A stretch of DNA of 46,821 bases. Origin: Phytopseudomonas argentinensis (GTDB taxonomy: Bacteria; Pseudomonadota; Gammaproteobacteria; Pseudomonadales; Pseudomonadaceae). Under the pieces are notes generated by a model that worked only from the letters and a program-made list of their open reading frames with translations, was not told the origin of the DNA and did not search any database. How positions within the stretch are numbered: position 1 is the stretch's first letter; each line of letters begins with the position of its first letter. The translations under genes were made by a program, and so were the position numbers. Shown one piece after another: positions 17,329 through 27,256 of the stretch. Location of the stretch: NCBI RefSeq assembly GCF_900113905.1, contig NZ_FORC01000009.1:1-46821 (forward strand), in the 5' to 3' direction.

Positions 17329-18474
17329 ATGACTATCCCCTCGCTCTTCGTTCGCCTCACGGCCGCCCTGTGTCTGCTTGCCAGCCTTGGCGCTCATGCC
17401 AGCGACTACCCACTTACCATCACCGACCTGGCCGGTCTCCGGGTGACCATCGAGCACGAGCCCAAGCGCATCGTGCTGCAGGACGGGCGTGATCTGTTCG
17501 CCCTGGCGCTGCTCGATCGCGAAGATCCGTTCGCGCGCATAATGGTGTGGAACAACATCATCAAGCGCTCCGACCCCAACACCTGGCAGGTCTTCCAGAA
17601 ACGCTGGCCAGAGAGTTCCGGGCAGGCCGTCGACATGCAATTTGGCGACGAGGGCGACATGAACCTCGAGGCCGTGGTCGCCGGCAAGCCGGATCTCCTG
17701 GTGTTCCAGTTGCGTGCGCGCAAATCCCTGGAAGGCGCAGGCGTCGAGCGCAAGCTGGCAGCGCTGAAGATTCCGGCGATCTACGTCGACAGCGACCTGG
17801 ACCCGGTGCCCAACGGCCAGCAGAGCGTGGCATTGCTCGGCAAGGTGCTCAACCGCGAGGCGCGCGCCAAGGCGTATCTGGATTTCTACAAGACGCGCCT
17901 GGCGCAGGTCGACAAACTGGTCGCCGAGCAGGGCAAACGCCCGCTGGTGTTCGTCGAGGCCAAGGCCGGGCAGGGCGGTGCCAGCAGTTGCTGTTTCACC
18001 CATGGCGATGTGTATTGGGGCAAGCTGGTGCAGGCGGCCGGCGGTGATAACCTCGGCAGCCGGTTGCTGCCAGGTGCCACGGGCGACGTGACCCTGGAAA
18101 CGGTGATCAGCAAGAAGCCCGAGGTGTATGTGATGAGCGGCACCCAGTTCCCGGGCAGTGCCTCGATTTCGCCGCCCTTCGGTTTTGGCCCGACGGTGCA
18201 GCAGAGCGCAATCGACAAGGCCATGCGGCAACTGCTGCAGCGCCCCGGTATGGCGCAGCTGCAGGCGGTACAGCAGCGCCGCGTGTACGGTGTGTATCAC
18301 CAGTTCTATGCCAGCGCCTGGAACATTCTGGCGGTCGAGTACCTGGCCCAGGCTTTCTACCCGCAAGCCGCCGGCGGCCTCGATCATGCCGCCAGCACCC
18401 GCGCGTTGCTGGGCATGACCGGTCTCGGCGAGGTGCCGGCGATTCTCTTCGGCCAGGCGCCGGCCGGTGAATGA
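17329..18474 (+). CDS. Iron-complex-type ABC transporter substrate-binding protein
   Basis: A 381-residue periplasmic binding protein of the class III (BtuF/FhuD-like, Peripla_BP_2) family. The ATG at 17329 begins a signal peptide (LFVRLTAALCLLASLGAHA) and is preceded at 10 bases by AAAGG. The mature protein starts with the family pattern YPLTITDLAGLRVTIEHEPKRIVL. An unusual Cys-Cys pair (ASSCCFTHGDVYW) sits in the second lobe. The stop overlaps the permease start by 8 bases, so the three genes are one operon. The ligand is probably a ferric siderophore, heme or a cobalamin-like compound. No TonB receptor gene is adjacent to decide between them. Confidence 0.87.
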   Translation: MTIPSLFVRLTAALCLLASLGAHASDYPLTITDLAGLRVTIEHEPKRIVLQDGRDLFALALLDREDPFARIMVWNNIIKRSDPNTWQVFQKRWPESSGQAVDMQFGDEGDMNLEAVVAGKPDLLVFQLRARKSLEGAGVERKLAALKIPAIYVDSDLDPVPNGQQSVALLGKVLNREARAKAYLDFYKTRLAQVDKLVAEQGKRPLVFVEAKAGQGGASSCCFTHGDVYWGKLVQAAGGDNLGSRLLPGATGDVTLETVISKKPEVYVMSGTQFPGSASISPPFGFGPTVQQSAIDKAMRQLLQRPGMAQLQAVQQRRVYGVYHQFYASAWNILAVEYLAQAFYPQAAGGLDHAASTRALLGMTGLGEVPAILFGQAPAGE

Positions 18475-19549
18475 GTCCGTGCTAGGTGCAGCCACGGCCG
18501 ACGGTTACCAGCACCGTTATGGGCGCGCGGTCTGGCAGCGCAGCCTGCTGCTGGTCGGGCTGCTGCTGGTAGCACTGATGGCGTTCATCGCCGACCTGGT
18601 GGTGGGCTCCGGGACCCTGAGTTTCGCCGATGCGCTGCAGGGGCTGTTCACCCCGGACCAGGTGGATGACGCCACGCGGGTGATCCTCTGGGAGCTGCGT
18701 ATGCCGATGACGCTGATGGCGGTGCTGGCCGGCACTTGCCTGGCGCTGGCCGGGCTGATCATGCAGACGGTGCTCGACAACCCGCTGGCTGAACCCTTCA
18801 CCCTGGGCATTTCTTCGGCAGCGGGCTTTGGCGCAGCGCTGGCACTGACCTTCAACCTGTCCCTGGCGCAGTGGCTGCCGGGCTTCGGTGCGGAAATGCT
18901 GGTCACCGCCAACGCCTTCCTGTTCTCGCTGCTCACCGTCGGCGTGATCCTCCTGCTGACCCGTGGGCAGATCGGCCTGCAGGCCATCACCCTGCTGGGT
19001 ATCGCCGTGCACTTCGTGTTCAGCTCGCTGCTCGGCCTGGTGCAGTACCTGTCCAACGTCGATCAGCTGCAGAGCATCGTGTTCTGGCTGATGGGTTCGC
19101 TGCTCCACGTGACCTGGAGCAAGGTCGCGCTGTGTGCCGCCATAGCGCTGGTAGCGGTGCCGCTGGTGCTGATGCAGGCCTGGGCGCTGACCGCTTTGCG
19201 CAGCTTCGGCGAGCAGGCGGTGGTGTTCGGCGTTCGCGTCAAGCGCGTGCGCACCCTGATGCTGGTGCTGGCCGCGCTGCTCGCCGGCGCGGTGACCGCA
19301 GTGGTTGGTATCATCGGTTTCGTCGGCCTGGTGGCGCCCCATGTGGCGCGCCTGCTGGTCGGCGAGGATCAGCGCTTCACCATCGGCGTGACCCTGGCCT
19401 GCGGGATCATCTTCGTCACCCTGGCGTCGCTGGCCAGCAAACTGATCGTGCCGGGCGCCGTGTTGCCCATCGGCATGGTCACCTCGCTGATCGGCCTGCC
19501 GTTCTTCATCGTCTTGATCCTGCGCGACCGGAGGCTGACGTCCCGATGA
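18467..19549 (+). CDS. FecCD-family ABC transporter permease
   Basis: A 360-residue inner-membrane permease of the FecCD/BtuC family, with about ten helices. Marks include RLPMTLMAVLAGTCLALAG-like text near residue 75 (here LRMPMTLMAVLAGTCLALAG), NPLAEPFTLGISSAAGFGAA near 105, and the C-terminal VGIIGFVGLVAPHVARLLVG, which contacts the ATPase. The only frame-opening codon near the binding-protein stop is GTG at 18467, overlapping it by 8 bases. A GTG four codons later is also possible. The stop overlaps the ATPase start as ATGA, so translation of all three genes is coupled. Confidence 0.9.
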   Translation: MNESVLGAATADGYQHRYGRAVWQRSLLLVGLLLVALMAFIADLVVGSGTLSFADALQGLFTPDQVDDATRVILWELRMPMTLMAVLAGTCLALAGLIMQTVLDNPLAEPFTLGISSAAGFGAALALTFNLSLAQWLPGFGAEMLVTANAFLFSLLTVGVILLLTRGQIGLQAITLLGIAVHFVFSSLLGLVQYLSNVDQLQSIVFWLMGSLLHVTWSKVALCAAIALVAVPLVLMQAWALTALRSFGEQAVVFGVRVKRVRTLMLVLAALLAGAVTAVVGIIGFVGLVAPHVARLLVGEDQRFTIGVTLACGIIFVTLASLASKLIVPGAVLPIGMVTSLIGLPFFIVLILRDRRLTSR

Positions 19550-20328
19550 GTTTCGTCACCGAGGGTTATCGCGTGTCCATCGGCGGCCGGCCGATCATCC
19601 GCGACTTCGCCGTGCGTGCCGAAGCGGGCCGCACCCTGGCTTTGCTCGGCGCCAATGGCGCGGGCAAGTCGACGTTCATGAAGGGGCTGTGCGGGCTGCT
19701 GCGTGCCGAAGGTTCGGCGACCATCGACGGCACCCAGTTGCTCGGCCTGGAGCCGGCGCTACGCGCTGGGCTGATCGGCTATGTGGCCCAGGACATGGCC
19801 CACCTCGACGTAGGCCTGTCAACCTATGAGCTGCTCTTGCTCGCGCAGCACGGTGGCGCGCGGGGCTGGTCGACCCAGCGCGACAGCCAGCGACGGGCCA
19901 GCGAAGTGCTCGACCTGCTTGGCCTGCAACGATTCGCCGAGCAACAGCCGGGGCAGTTGTCCGGCGGCGAACGGCAGATGATTTCCCTCGCCCTGGCGCT
20001 GGTGCGCAGCCCACGGCTGCTGTTGCTCGACGAGCCGACCTCGGCACTGGACCTGGCCAACCAGTTGCACATGCTCGAGGCAGTGAGCGCCTACACCCGG
20101 CGCGAGAACATCGTCACCCTGGCGATCTTCCACGACATGAACCTGGCCAGCCGCTACGCCGACGATGCGCTGATGATCACTCAAGGCCGTGTGCACGGCT
20201 GCGGCAGCACCGCGCAGATGCTAACCCCCGAGCACCTGGCGGCGGTGTACGGCGTCGATTGCCGCACCCTGAGTGTCGACGATGGTGCCTATACCGCGAT
20301 CTACCCGGTATCGGTGATCGGTGCGTAG
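19546..20328 (+). CDS. Iron-complex-type ABC transporter ATP-binding protein
   Basis: A 260-residue cytoplasmic ATPase of the FhuC/BtuD type. Walker A is GANGAGKST near residue 35, Q-loop VAQDM near 78, signature LSGGERQMISLALALV near 139, Walker B LLLLDEPTSALD near 159, and switch His in IFHDMN. I chose the ATG at 19546, which overlaps the permease stop (ATGA) and lies downstream of GGAGG. An in-frame open region further upstream is only the shadow of the permease. It completes a self-contained importer with the two preceding genes. Confidence 0.92.
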   Translation: MSFVTEGYRVSIGGRPIIRDFAVRAEAGRTLALLGANGAGKSTFMKGLCGLLRAEGSATIDGTQLLGLEPALRAGLIGYVAQDMAHLDVGLSTYELLLLAQHGGARGWSTQRDSQRRASEVLDLLGLQRFAEQQPGQLSGGERQMISLALALVRSPRLLLLDEPTSALDLANQLHMLEAVSAYTRRENIVTLAIFHDMNLASRYADDALMITQGRVHGCGSTAQMLTPEHLAAVYGVDCRTLSVDDGAYTAIYPVSVIGA

Positions 20329-20400
20329 CACACCCGGGTATCGCTGCGTTCGACCAGGCTAGGGGCCTGTAACCCAGGTTGAGCGCAGCAATACCCGGGG
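20329..20400. repeat. Imperfect inverted repeat, GGTAT/GCTGCG type
   Basis: Between the converging ABC operon and guaD, CACCCGGGTATCGCTGCG (starting near 20330) is mirrored with few mismatches by CGCAGCAATACCCGGGGTG ending near 20403. The GGTATCGCTGCG / TTGAGCGCAGC wording resembles a dispersed extragenic repeat I associate with several Pseudomonas genomes. A shorter related palindrome (GGATGGGTGCAACCCATC) occurs near 30717. Confidence 0.5.
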
Positions 20401-20453
20401 TGGTTATACGAGCAAGGGAATAGCTCGGCGGTGAATGGTTGAAGGTAGCCACC

Positions 20454-20506
20454 TGTGTGAACGGGCCATGCCCGCGAAGCTGTCGCGGGCATGGCCCGTT
20501 CACACA
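20454..20506. repeat. REP-like palindrome, probable bidirectional terminator
   Basis: A perfect 24-base inverted repeat (arms 20454-20477 and 20483-20506) with a 5-base loop. Its core GGGCCATGCCCGCGA matches Pseudomonas REP-type elements. It lies between two convergent transcription units and could terminate both. Confidence 0.75.
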
Positions 20507-20591
20507 ATGTGTTTCCCTCATCCTCAAATCCCATGTAGCCAGCCTTAGGCAGCCCTAGATATGAGGATTATGTGTTATCGCAATCTGCGAT

Positions 20592-21899
20592 TCAGGCATC
20601 CCGCCGATGCACACTCCGCCCAGCCGCAAAGGTCTCCTTGATCACTCGATCATCGCCCAGGGTAATCAGCGCGAACAGCCGCTCGGCCAGGCTGCTGCTC
20701 TGCTTGAGGCGGTAGTCGATCAGCGGCGTGGCCTGGTAGTCGAGCACCACGAAGTCGGCGTCCTTGCCGGTCGCGAAGTTGCCGATGCGTTCATCCAGAT
20801 ACAGCGCCCGTGCGCTGCCCAGGGTGGCCAGGTACAGCGACTTGAACGGGTCGAGCTTCTGCCCCTGCAGCTGCATGATCTTGTAGGCCTCACTGAGCGA
20901 GCGCAGCTGCGAGAAGCTGGTGCCGGCACCGATATCGGTACCCAGGCCGACGCGCACCTTGTGCTCTTCCATACGCTTGAGGTCGAACAGGCCGCTGCCG
21001 AGAAACAGGTTGGAGGTCGGGCAGAAGGCCACCGCCGAGCCGGTTTCCGCCAGGCGCTCGCATTCGGCGTCGCACAAGTGCACCGCATGGGCAAACACCG
21101 AGCGCGGGCCGGTCAGCTGGTGCCGGTCATAGACATCCAGATAGCCGCTGTTTTCCGGGAACAGCGCCTTGACCCAGTCGATTTCCTGGCGGTTTTCCGA
21201 GAGGTGGGTGTGCAGGTACAGATCCGGATACTCGCCCAGCAGGCGCCCCGCCATGGCCAGTTGCTCTGGCGTGCTGGTCGGCGCGAAGCGCGGCGTTACC
21301 GCGTAGTGCAGGCGGCCCTTGCCGTGCCAGCGCTCGATCAGCTCGCGGCTGTCGGCATAGCCGGATTCGACGGTGTCGGTCAGCGCCTCGGGCGCGTTGC
21401 GATCCATCAGCACCTTGCCGGCGATCATGCGCAGGTTCAGGGCGTCGGCCGCTTCGAACAAGGCGTCTACCGATTGCTTGTGCACACTGCCGAACACCAG
21501 TGCGGTGGTGGTGCCGTTGCGCAGCATTTCCTTGATGAACACATCGGCCACTTCGCTGGCGTGGGCCTTGTCGGCGAAGCGCATTTCCGTCGGGAAGGTG
21601 TAGGTATTCAACCAGTCCAGCAATTGCTCGCCGTAGGCGCCGATCATGCCGGTTTGCGGATAGTGAATATGGGTATCGATAAAGCCGGGCGTGATCAGCG
21701 CATTTTCATAGTAGTGCACGGCAACGCCGGTCAGGCGTGGCAGCAGGTCTGCGGCCGCGCCGACCTCGCGGACCTTGCCGTCTTCGACCAGCAGAATGCC
21801 GTCCTCGAAGTAGGCGTACGACGCCTCGATACCGACTTCGGCCGGGTCGGCCAGGCTGTGCAGGATAGCGCCGCGGTAGGCGTGGATGACGTTGGACAT
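20592..21899 (-). CDS. guaD: Guanine deaminase
   Basis: A 435-residue zinc amidohydrolase that deaminates guanine to xanthine in purine catabolism. Zinc ligands appear in FIDTHIHYPQ (near residue 67) and HTHLSE (near 218), with a histidine in FAHAVHL and an aspartate in GLGTDIGAG. The pattern HYPQTGMIGAYGEQLLDWL is specific to guanine deaminases. The ATG at 21899 (MSNVIHAYRGAIL) follows GAGGCCCC; the longer open frame upstream lacks a ribosome-binding site. An MFS transporter on the same strand starts upstream, 160 bases before it, and may share its transcript. Confidence 0.93.
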   Translation of the reverse strand: MSNVIHAYRGAILHSLADPAEVGIEASYAYFEDGILLVEDGKVREVGAAADLLPRLTGVAVHYYENALITPGFIDTHIHYPQTGMIGAYGEQLLDWLNTYTFPTEMRFADKAHASEVADVFIKEMLRNGTTTALVFGSVHKQSVDALFEAADALNLRMIAGKVLMDRNAPEALTDTVESGYADSRELIERWHGKGRLHYAVTPRFAPTSTPEQLAMAGRLLGEYPDLYLHTHLSENRQEIDWVKALFPENSGYLDVYDRHQLTGPRSVFAHAVHLCDAECERLAETGSAVAFCPTSNLFLGSGLFDLKRMEEHKVRVGLGTDIGAGTSFSQLRSLSEAYKIMQLQGQKLDPFKSLYLATLGSARALYLDERIGNFATGKDADFVVLDYQATPLIDYRLKQSSSLAERLFALITLGDDRVIKETFAAGRSVHRRDA

Positions 21900-22059
21900 G
21901 GGGCCTCGATTCAAATCCGATGGAGCGGTGCGGGCTTCGCGGATGGCGATGCCCACTGGGCGAGCGCCATGGTAGAGGGCGCTCGTGGCTGTGAGCCGGG
22001 ATTCTGCGTGACAAGCGGGGCGCCGACAACCATGTCCGGGACGAATGTTGACCTGATGG

Positions 22060-23289
22060 TCAGGTGGTGGGGCGAGGTGCTGTGTCGTCGATTTGCGGCG
22101 TCGCCGCGTCGCCCTTCAGGGTTTCCGGCATGCCCAACAGCAGCAGCACCGCGCAGCCGGCCACGGCGGCCAGTACCAGAAAGGCACTGTCGTAACCCTT
22201 GGCCTCGGCGACATAACCGGCCAGGCCGTTGCTCAGCGCTGCACCGATACCGAACACCAGGCTGACGCTGGCCAGGCTGACGTTGAAATGGCCGCTGCCG
22301 TGGGTCAGGTCACGCACCATCAGCGGGATCAAGGCGCCGAACAGGCCGGCGCCGATGCCGTCGAGCAATTGCACCGATACCAGCCAGACCGGATCGTCGC
22401 TCAGCGTGTACAGCACGCCGCGGATCGGTAGGATCAGAAAGCCGGCCAGCAGCAGCGGCTTGCGCCCCCAGCGATCGGCCCGGGCACCGACCAGCATGGC
22501 CGCCGGAATCATCACCAGTTGGGCGGCGACGATACAGGCCGAGATCAGCGTGGTGGCCAGCTCCGGATTGGCCAGCGCAAGTTTCTGCCCCACCAGCGGC
22601 AACATCGCGGCGTTGGCCAGGTGAAACAGCGCGCAGCACAGCGCCAGTAGCACCAGCGGCGGCTGGGTGAGCAACTGGCGCAGCGGCGTCAGCGCCACGC
22701 CGGCTTCCCGGCCCCGGGCCTGGTCGGCGTCGATGGCGCGCGCCGGAATGCTCAATGCCGACAGCAGGCTGAGCACGGCCATGGCGGTCATCAGGTAGAA
22801 CACCGCGACCGGCCCCCACAGGTAGGCGAACAGGCCGGCGAGGAGCGCGGCGGTGGCGTTACCGGCGTGGTTGAAGGATTCGTTACGGGCGATGCGCCGG
22901 GTGAACGCCTTCGGCCCGACGATGCCCAGGGTGATGCCCGCCAGCGCCGGGGCGAATACCGAGGAGGCCATGCCGGCGGCGATCTGGCTTACCGCCACCC
23001 AGGCGAACTGGGCATTCCAGAGGGTGACCAGGCAGGCGAGGGTCACCAGTACCGAGGCGATGACGATCAGCAGGCGCTTGTCGCGCACCCAGTCGACCAG
23101 CGCGCCGGCCGGAATCTGCGCGGCCAGGCCGGCCAGCCCGCCGAGGGCCATGACCAGGCCGATGTCGCCCGCTTGCCATTTGTGCACCGAGAGCAGGTAG
23201 ATCGCCAGGTAAGGCCCGAGCCCGTCGCGGACGTCAGCCAGGAAGAAATTCAGACGATCCAGTTTCGCTGCGCATGCGTACGTCTGCAT
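22060..23289 (-). CDS. MFS transporter
   Basis: A 409-residue major facilitator with twelve predicted helices. The loop 2-3 motif reads GALVDWVRDKR and the second-half counterpart GARADRWGRKP. The ATG at 23289 follows GAGG at a 5-base distance and gives MQTYACAAKLDRLNFFLADVRDGLGPYLAIYLL, a start I associate with a Pseudomonas MFS subgroup of unknown substrate. Its position upstream of guaD on the same strand suggests purine-related traffic, but nothing in the protein shows the substrate. It is divergent from smc. Confidence 0.85.
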   Translation of the reverse strand: MQTYACAAKLDRLNFFLADVRDGLGPYLAIYLLSVHKWQAGDIGLVMALGGLAGLAAQIPAGALVDWVRDKRLLIVIASVLVTLACLVTLWNAQFAWVAVSQIAAGMASSVFAPALAGITLGIVGPKAFTRRIARNESFNHAGNATAALLAGLFAYLWGPVAVFYLMTAMAVLSLLSALSIPARAIDADQARGREAGVALTPLRQLLTQPPLVLLALCCALFHLANAAMLPLVGQKLALANPELATTLISACIVAAQLVMIPAAMLVGARADRWGRKPLLLAGFLILPIRGVLYTLSDDPVWLVSVQLLDGIGAGLFGALIPLMVRDLTHGSGHFNVSLASVSLVFGIGAALSNGLAGYVAEAKGYDSAFLVLAAVAGCAVLLLLGMPETLKGDAATPQIDDTAPRPTT

Positions 23290-23541
23290 GAGAACCTCGG
23301 GGCAAGGAAATGCGGCGCCAGACGGTCGCCTGGCCTGGCGGTTGGATGCCAGCGAAGCGGCGGCGTTCCCTGTGTGCATGCGCTGCTCAGCTTCGCTGCA
23401 CTGCTGTGTTAAACTCCCGCCCCCTCTGGCCAATGGCCAGAACCTTGCGCTCCCCAAGCATCGCGCCTCAAGGACCTATATGACGCTGTGCGCCGCTGAC
23501 CTCCCTGCCAACTTGGTTGCCGTCTCGGCGAGTGCCCGCCC

Positions 23542-26500
23542 ATGCGTTTGAAATCCATCAAGCTGGCGGGCTTCAAGTCCTTCGTCGACCCTACCACGGT
23601 GAACTTCCCCAGCAACATGGCGGCGGTGGTCGGCCCCAACGGCTGCGGCAAGTCCAACATCATCGATGCGGTGCGCTGGGTGATGGGCGAGAGTTCGGCG
23701 AAGAACCTGCGCGGCGAGTCGATGACCGATGTCATCTTCAACGGCTCCAACACCCGCAAGCCGGTGACCCAGGCCAGCATCGAGCTGATCTTCGACAACT
23801 CCGACAACACCCTGACCGGCGAGTACGCGGCTTTCGCGGAAATCTCCATCCGTCGCCGGGTGACCCGCGACAGCCAGAACACCTATTTCCTCAACGGCGT
23901 GAAGTGCCGTCGTCGTGACATCACCGATATCTTCCTTGGCACCGGCCTGGGGCCGCGCAGCTACTCGATCATCGAGCAGGGCATGATCAGCAAGCTGATC
24001 GAGGCCAAACCCGAGGAGCTGCGCAACTTCATCGAGGAGGCGGCGGGGATCTCCAAGTACAAGGAGCGCCGCCGCGAGACCGAGAGCCGCATCCGCCGTA
24101 CCCAGGAAAACCTTGCGCGCCTGACCGACCTGCGCGAAGAACTGGAGCGCCAGCTCGAACGCCTGCACCGCCAGGCCCAGGCCGCCGAGAAGTATCAGGA
24201 ATACAAGGCCGAGGAGCGCCAGTTCAGAGCCCAGCTGACTGCGCTGCGCTGGCAGACGCTGAACGAGCAGGTTGGCCAGCGTGAGGCGGTGATCGGCAAC
24301 CAGGAAATCGCCTTCGAGGCGCTGGTGGCCGAGCAGCGTAATGCCGATGCCAGCATCGAGCGGCTGCGTGACGGGCACCACGAGCTGTCCGAGCGTTTCA
24401 ACCTGGTGCAGGGGCGCTTCTATTCGGTGGGCGGCGACATTGCCCGGGTGGAGCAGAGTATCCAGCACGGCCAGCAGCGCCTGCGCCAGTTGCAGGACGA
24501 CCTGCGCGAAGCCGAGCGTGCGCGCCTGGAAACCGAATCGCACCTGGGCCATGACCGCACCTTGCTGGCGACCCTGGGCGAAGAGTTGGCGATGCTCGAG
24601 CCCGAGCAGGAAATCACCGCCGCTGCTGCCGAAGAGTCCGCTGCGACGCTGGAAGAAGCCGAAACCGGCATGCACGGCTGGCAGGAGCAGTGGGACGCCT
24701 TCAACCAGCGCAGCGCCGAGCCGCGTCGCCAGGCCGAGGTGCAACAGTCACGCATCCAGCAGCTGGAGCAGAGCCTGGAGCGCCTCGCCGAACGCCAGCG
24801 GCGTCTGGGCGATGAGCTGCAGCAACTGGCGGCCGACCCGGAAGATGCGGCGATCATCGAGCTGGGCGAAGAGATCGCGGTCGGTGAGCTGGGTCTCGAA
24901 CAATTGCAGGAGCAGGAGGCCGAACAGGCCGAGCGCCTGCAGCAACTGCGTGATGAATTGCAGCAAACCGGCCAGGCCCAGCAGCAGGCCCAGGGCGAAC
25001 TGCAGCGTCTCGATGGTCGCCTCGCTTCCCTGGAAGCCTTGCAGCAGGCTGCGCTGGATCCTGGCAAAGGCACGGCAGAGTGGTTACGTGAGCACGGCCT
25101 CGACAAACGCCCGCGCCTGGCCGAAGGGCTGCGGGTGGAGGCCGGTTGGGAGCTGGCGGTGGAAACCGTGCTTGGCGCCGACTTGCAGGCCGTGCTGCAG
25201 GATGATTTCAGTGGGCTGGACTTTGCCGCTCTGGAGCAGGGCGAGCTGCGCCTGGTATCGGCGGCTGGCGATGGCCTGCGCATGCCCGGCAGCCTGCTCG
25301 ATAAGGTCGAATCCCCGGTGGATCTCGCGGCCTGGCTGGGCCGCGTGCGCCCTGTGGAGAGCCTTGATCAGGCCCTCGCCGAGCGAACCAGCCTGGCGCC
25401 CGACGAAAGCCTGGTCAGCCGCGATGGCTATTGGGTAGGTCGGCATTTCCTGCGCGTACGGCGTGCCAGCGAGGCGCAGAGCGGCGTGCTGGCCCGTGCC
25501 CAGGAACTGGAGAGCCTGGGCCTGGAGCGTGAAGAGCGCGAAGCCTCGCTGGCGCTGCTCGATGACAGCATGCAGGCCCTGCGCGAGCGCCAGCGTCATG
25601 AAGAAGAATTACGTGAGCAGCAGCGCCGCCAGTTGCAGGATCAGGCGCGCCGCCTGGGCGAGCTCAAGGCGCGCCTCTCAGCGGGGCAGGCCAAGGCCGA
25701 GCAACTGGTGCTGCGCCGCAAGCGCATCGAGGCCGAGCAGCAGGAACTGGCCGAGCAGCGTGCCATGGAAACCGAGCAGCTGGGCGAGGCGCGCCTGTAC
25801 CTGCAGGATGCGCTGGACAGCATGGCCCTGGACACCGAGCAGCGCGAAAGCCTGCTGGCCAGCCGCGACGCCCTGCGCGAGCGGCTTGATCGGGTGCGCC
25901 AGGAAGCCCGCCAGCACAAGGATCACGCTCACCAACTGGCCGTGCGCCTGGGCTCGCTGCGCGCTCAGCATGACTCCACGCGCCAGGCCCTGGAGCGCCT
26001 GGAGCTGCAGTCCGAGCGCCTCACCGAAAAGCGCGAGCAACTGGACCTGAATCTGGAAGAGGGCGCCGCACCGCTGGAAGAGTTGCGCCTCAAGCTCGAA
26101 GAGCTGCTCGAGCGGCGCATGGGCGTCGAAGAGGAACTGCGCCTGGCGCGTCTGGCCCTGGAAGACGCCGACCGCGAGCTGCGCGACGCCGAGAAGCGCC
26201 GTACCCAGGCCGAACAGCAGGCGCAGTTGCTGCGCGGGCAGCTGGAGCAGCAGCGTCTGGAGTGGCAGTCGCTGAACGTGCGCCGCAAGGCTCTGCAGGA
26301 TCAACTGCTGGAGGACGGCTACGACCTGCACGGCGTGCTTGCCACGCTGCCCGAAGACGCCAGCGAGAGCGCCTGGGAGCAGGCGCTGGAGCAGATGGCC
26401 GCGCGCATCCAGCGCCTTGGCGCCATCAACCTGGCGGCCATCGAGGAATACCAGCAGCAATCCGAGCGCAAGCGCTATCTGGATGCCCAGAACGCCGACT

Positions 26501-27030
26501 TGGTCGAGGCGCTGGACACCCTGGAAAACGTCATCCGCAAGATCGACCGGGAAACCCGCAACCGTTTCAAGGAAACCTTCGACCAGATCAACGCCGGTCT
26601 GCAGGCGCTTTTCCCGAAAGTTTTCGGCGGTGGCAGCGCATATTTGGAACTCACCGGCGAAGATCTACTCGATACCGGGGTGACCATCATGGCGCGTCCA
26701 CCGGGCAAGAAGAACAGCACTATTCATTTGCTGTCCGGCGGCGAGAAGGCATTGACGGCGTTGGCGCTGGTTTTTTCGATCTTCCAGCTCAATCCGGCAC
26801 CGTTCTGCATGCTCGACGAGGTGGACGCACCGCTGGACGATGCCAACGTCGGGCGTTACGCGCGGCTGGTTAAGGAGATGTCGGCGACCGTGCAGTTCAT
26901 CTACATCACCCACAACAAGATCGCCATGGAAATGGCCGACCAGTTGATGGGCGTGACCATGCACGAACCCGGCTGTTCGCGTCTGGTGGCGGTGGATGTC
27001 GAAGAGGCGTTGGCGATGGTGGACACTTGA
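23542..27030 (+). CDS. smc: Chromosome segregation protein SMC
   Basis: A 1162-residue condensin ATPase that organises and segregates the chromosome. The N-terminal head (1-165) has Walker A GPNGCGKSN near residue 32. Two long coiled coils rich in Glu, Arg, Gln and Leu (about 170-500 and 660-995) flank a hinge (about 505-640). The C-terminal head (about 1000-1162) has the signature LSGGEKALTALALVF and Walker B FCMLDEVDAPLDDANV. The start MRLKSIKLAGFKSF is exact for the family, although the ribosome-binding site (GCGAG) is weak. TGTTAAACT near 23406 may be part of its promoter. It lies upstream of zipA and ligA, as in P. aeruginosa. Confidence 0.97.
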   Translation: MRLKSIKLAGFKSFVDPTTVNFPSNMAAVVGPNGCGKSNIIDAVRWVMGESSAKNLRGESMTDVIFNGSNTRKPVTQASIELIFDNSDNTLTGEYAAFAEISIRRRVTRDSQNTYFLNGVKCRRRDITDIFLGTGLGPRSYSIIEQGMISKLIEAKPEELRNFIEEAAGISKYKERRRETESRIRRTQENLARLTDLREELERQLERLHRQAQAAEKYQEYKAEERQFRAQLTALRWQTLNEQVGQREAVIGNQEIAFEALVAEQRNADASIERLRDGHHELSERFNLVQGRFYSVGGDIARVEQSIQHGQQRLRQLQDDLREAERARLETESHLGHDRTLLATLGEELAMLEPEQEITAAAAEESAATLEEAETGMHGWQEQWDAFNQRSAEPRRQAEVQQSRIQQLEQSLERLAERQRRLGDELQQLAADPEDAAIIELGEEIAVGELGLEQLQEQEAEQAERLQQLRDELQQTGQAQQQAQGELQRLDGRLASLEALQQAALDPGKGTAEWLREHGLDKRPRLAEGLRVEAGWELAVETVLGADLQAVLQDDFSGLDFAALEQGELRLVSAAGDGLRMPGSLLDKVESPVDLAAWLGRVRPVESLDQALAERTSLAPDESLVSRDGYWVGRHFLRVRRASEAQSGVLARAQELESLGLEREEREASLALLDDSMQALRERQRHEEELREQQRRQLQDQARRLGELKARLSAGQAKAEQLVLRRKRIEAEQQELAEQRAMETEQLGEARLYLQDALDSMALDTEQRESLLASRDALRERLDRVRQEARQHKDHAHQLAVRLGSLRAQHDSTRQALERLELQSERLTEKREQLDLNLEEGAAPLEELRLKLEELLERRMGVEEELRLARLALEDADRELRDAEKRRTQAEQQAQLLRGQLEQQRLEWQSLNVRRKALQDQLLEDGYDLHGVLATLPEDASESAWEQALEQMAARIQRLGAINLAAIEEYQQQSERKRYLDAQNADLVEALDTLENVIRKIDRETRNRFKETFDQINAGLQALFPKVFGGGSAYLELTGEDLLDTGVTIMARPPGKKNSTIHLLSGGEKALTALALVFSIFQLNPAPFCMLDEVDAPLDDANVGRYARLVKEMSATVQFIYITHNKIAMEMADQLMGVTMHEPGCSRLVAVDVEEALAMVDT

Positions 27031-27256
27031 GAGGGCCAAACAAGGATTTTGTCGCGTAAAAACAGGCCGCGGCGGCGGTTTTACAGCGTTTTGCCGGTGT
27101 AAAGTTGCCTTTCGTCGTGCTAGCTTAACGCCCACTTTTGTTGTGCGTGGGAAAACGCCAGTCAGAACATGGAGTTGGCGCCACGTTTCAGGGTCATCAG
27201 CAGGGGCCGGGACGCCTTTTTTTCATCAATTTTTGCTTTAGGGGTCAGGACATTTC

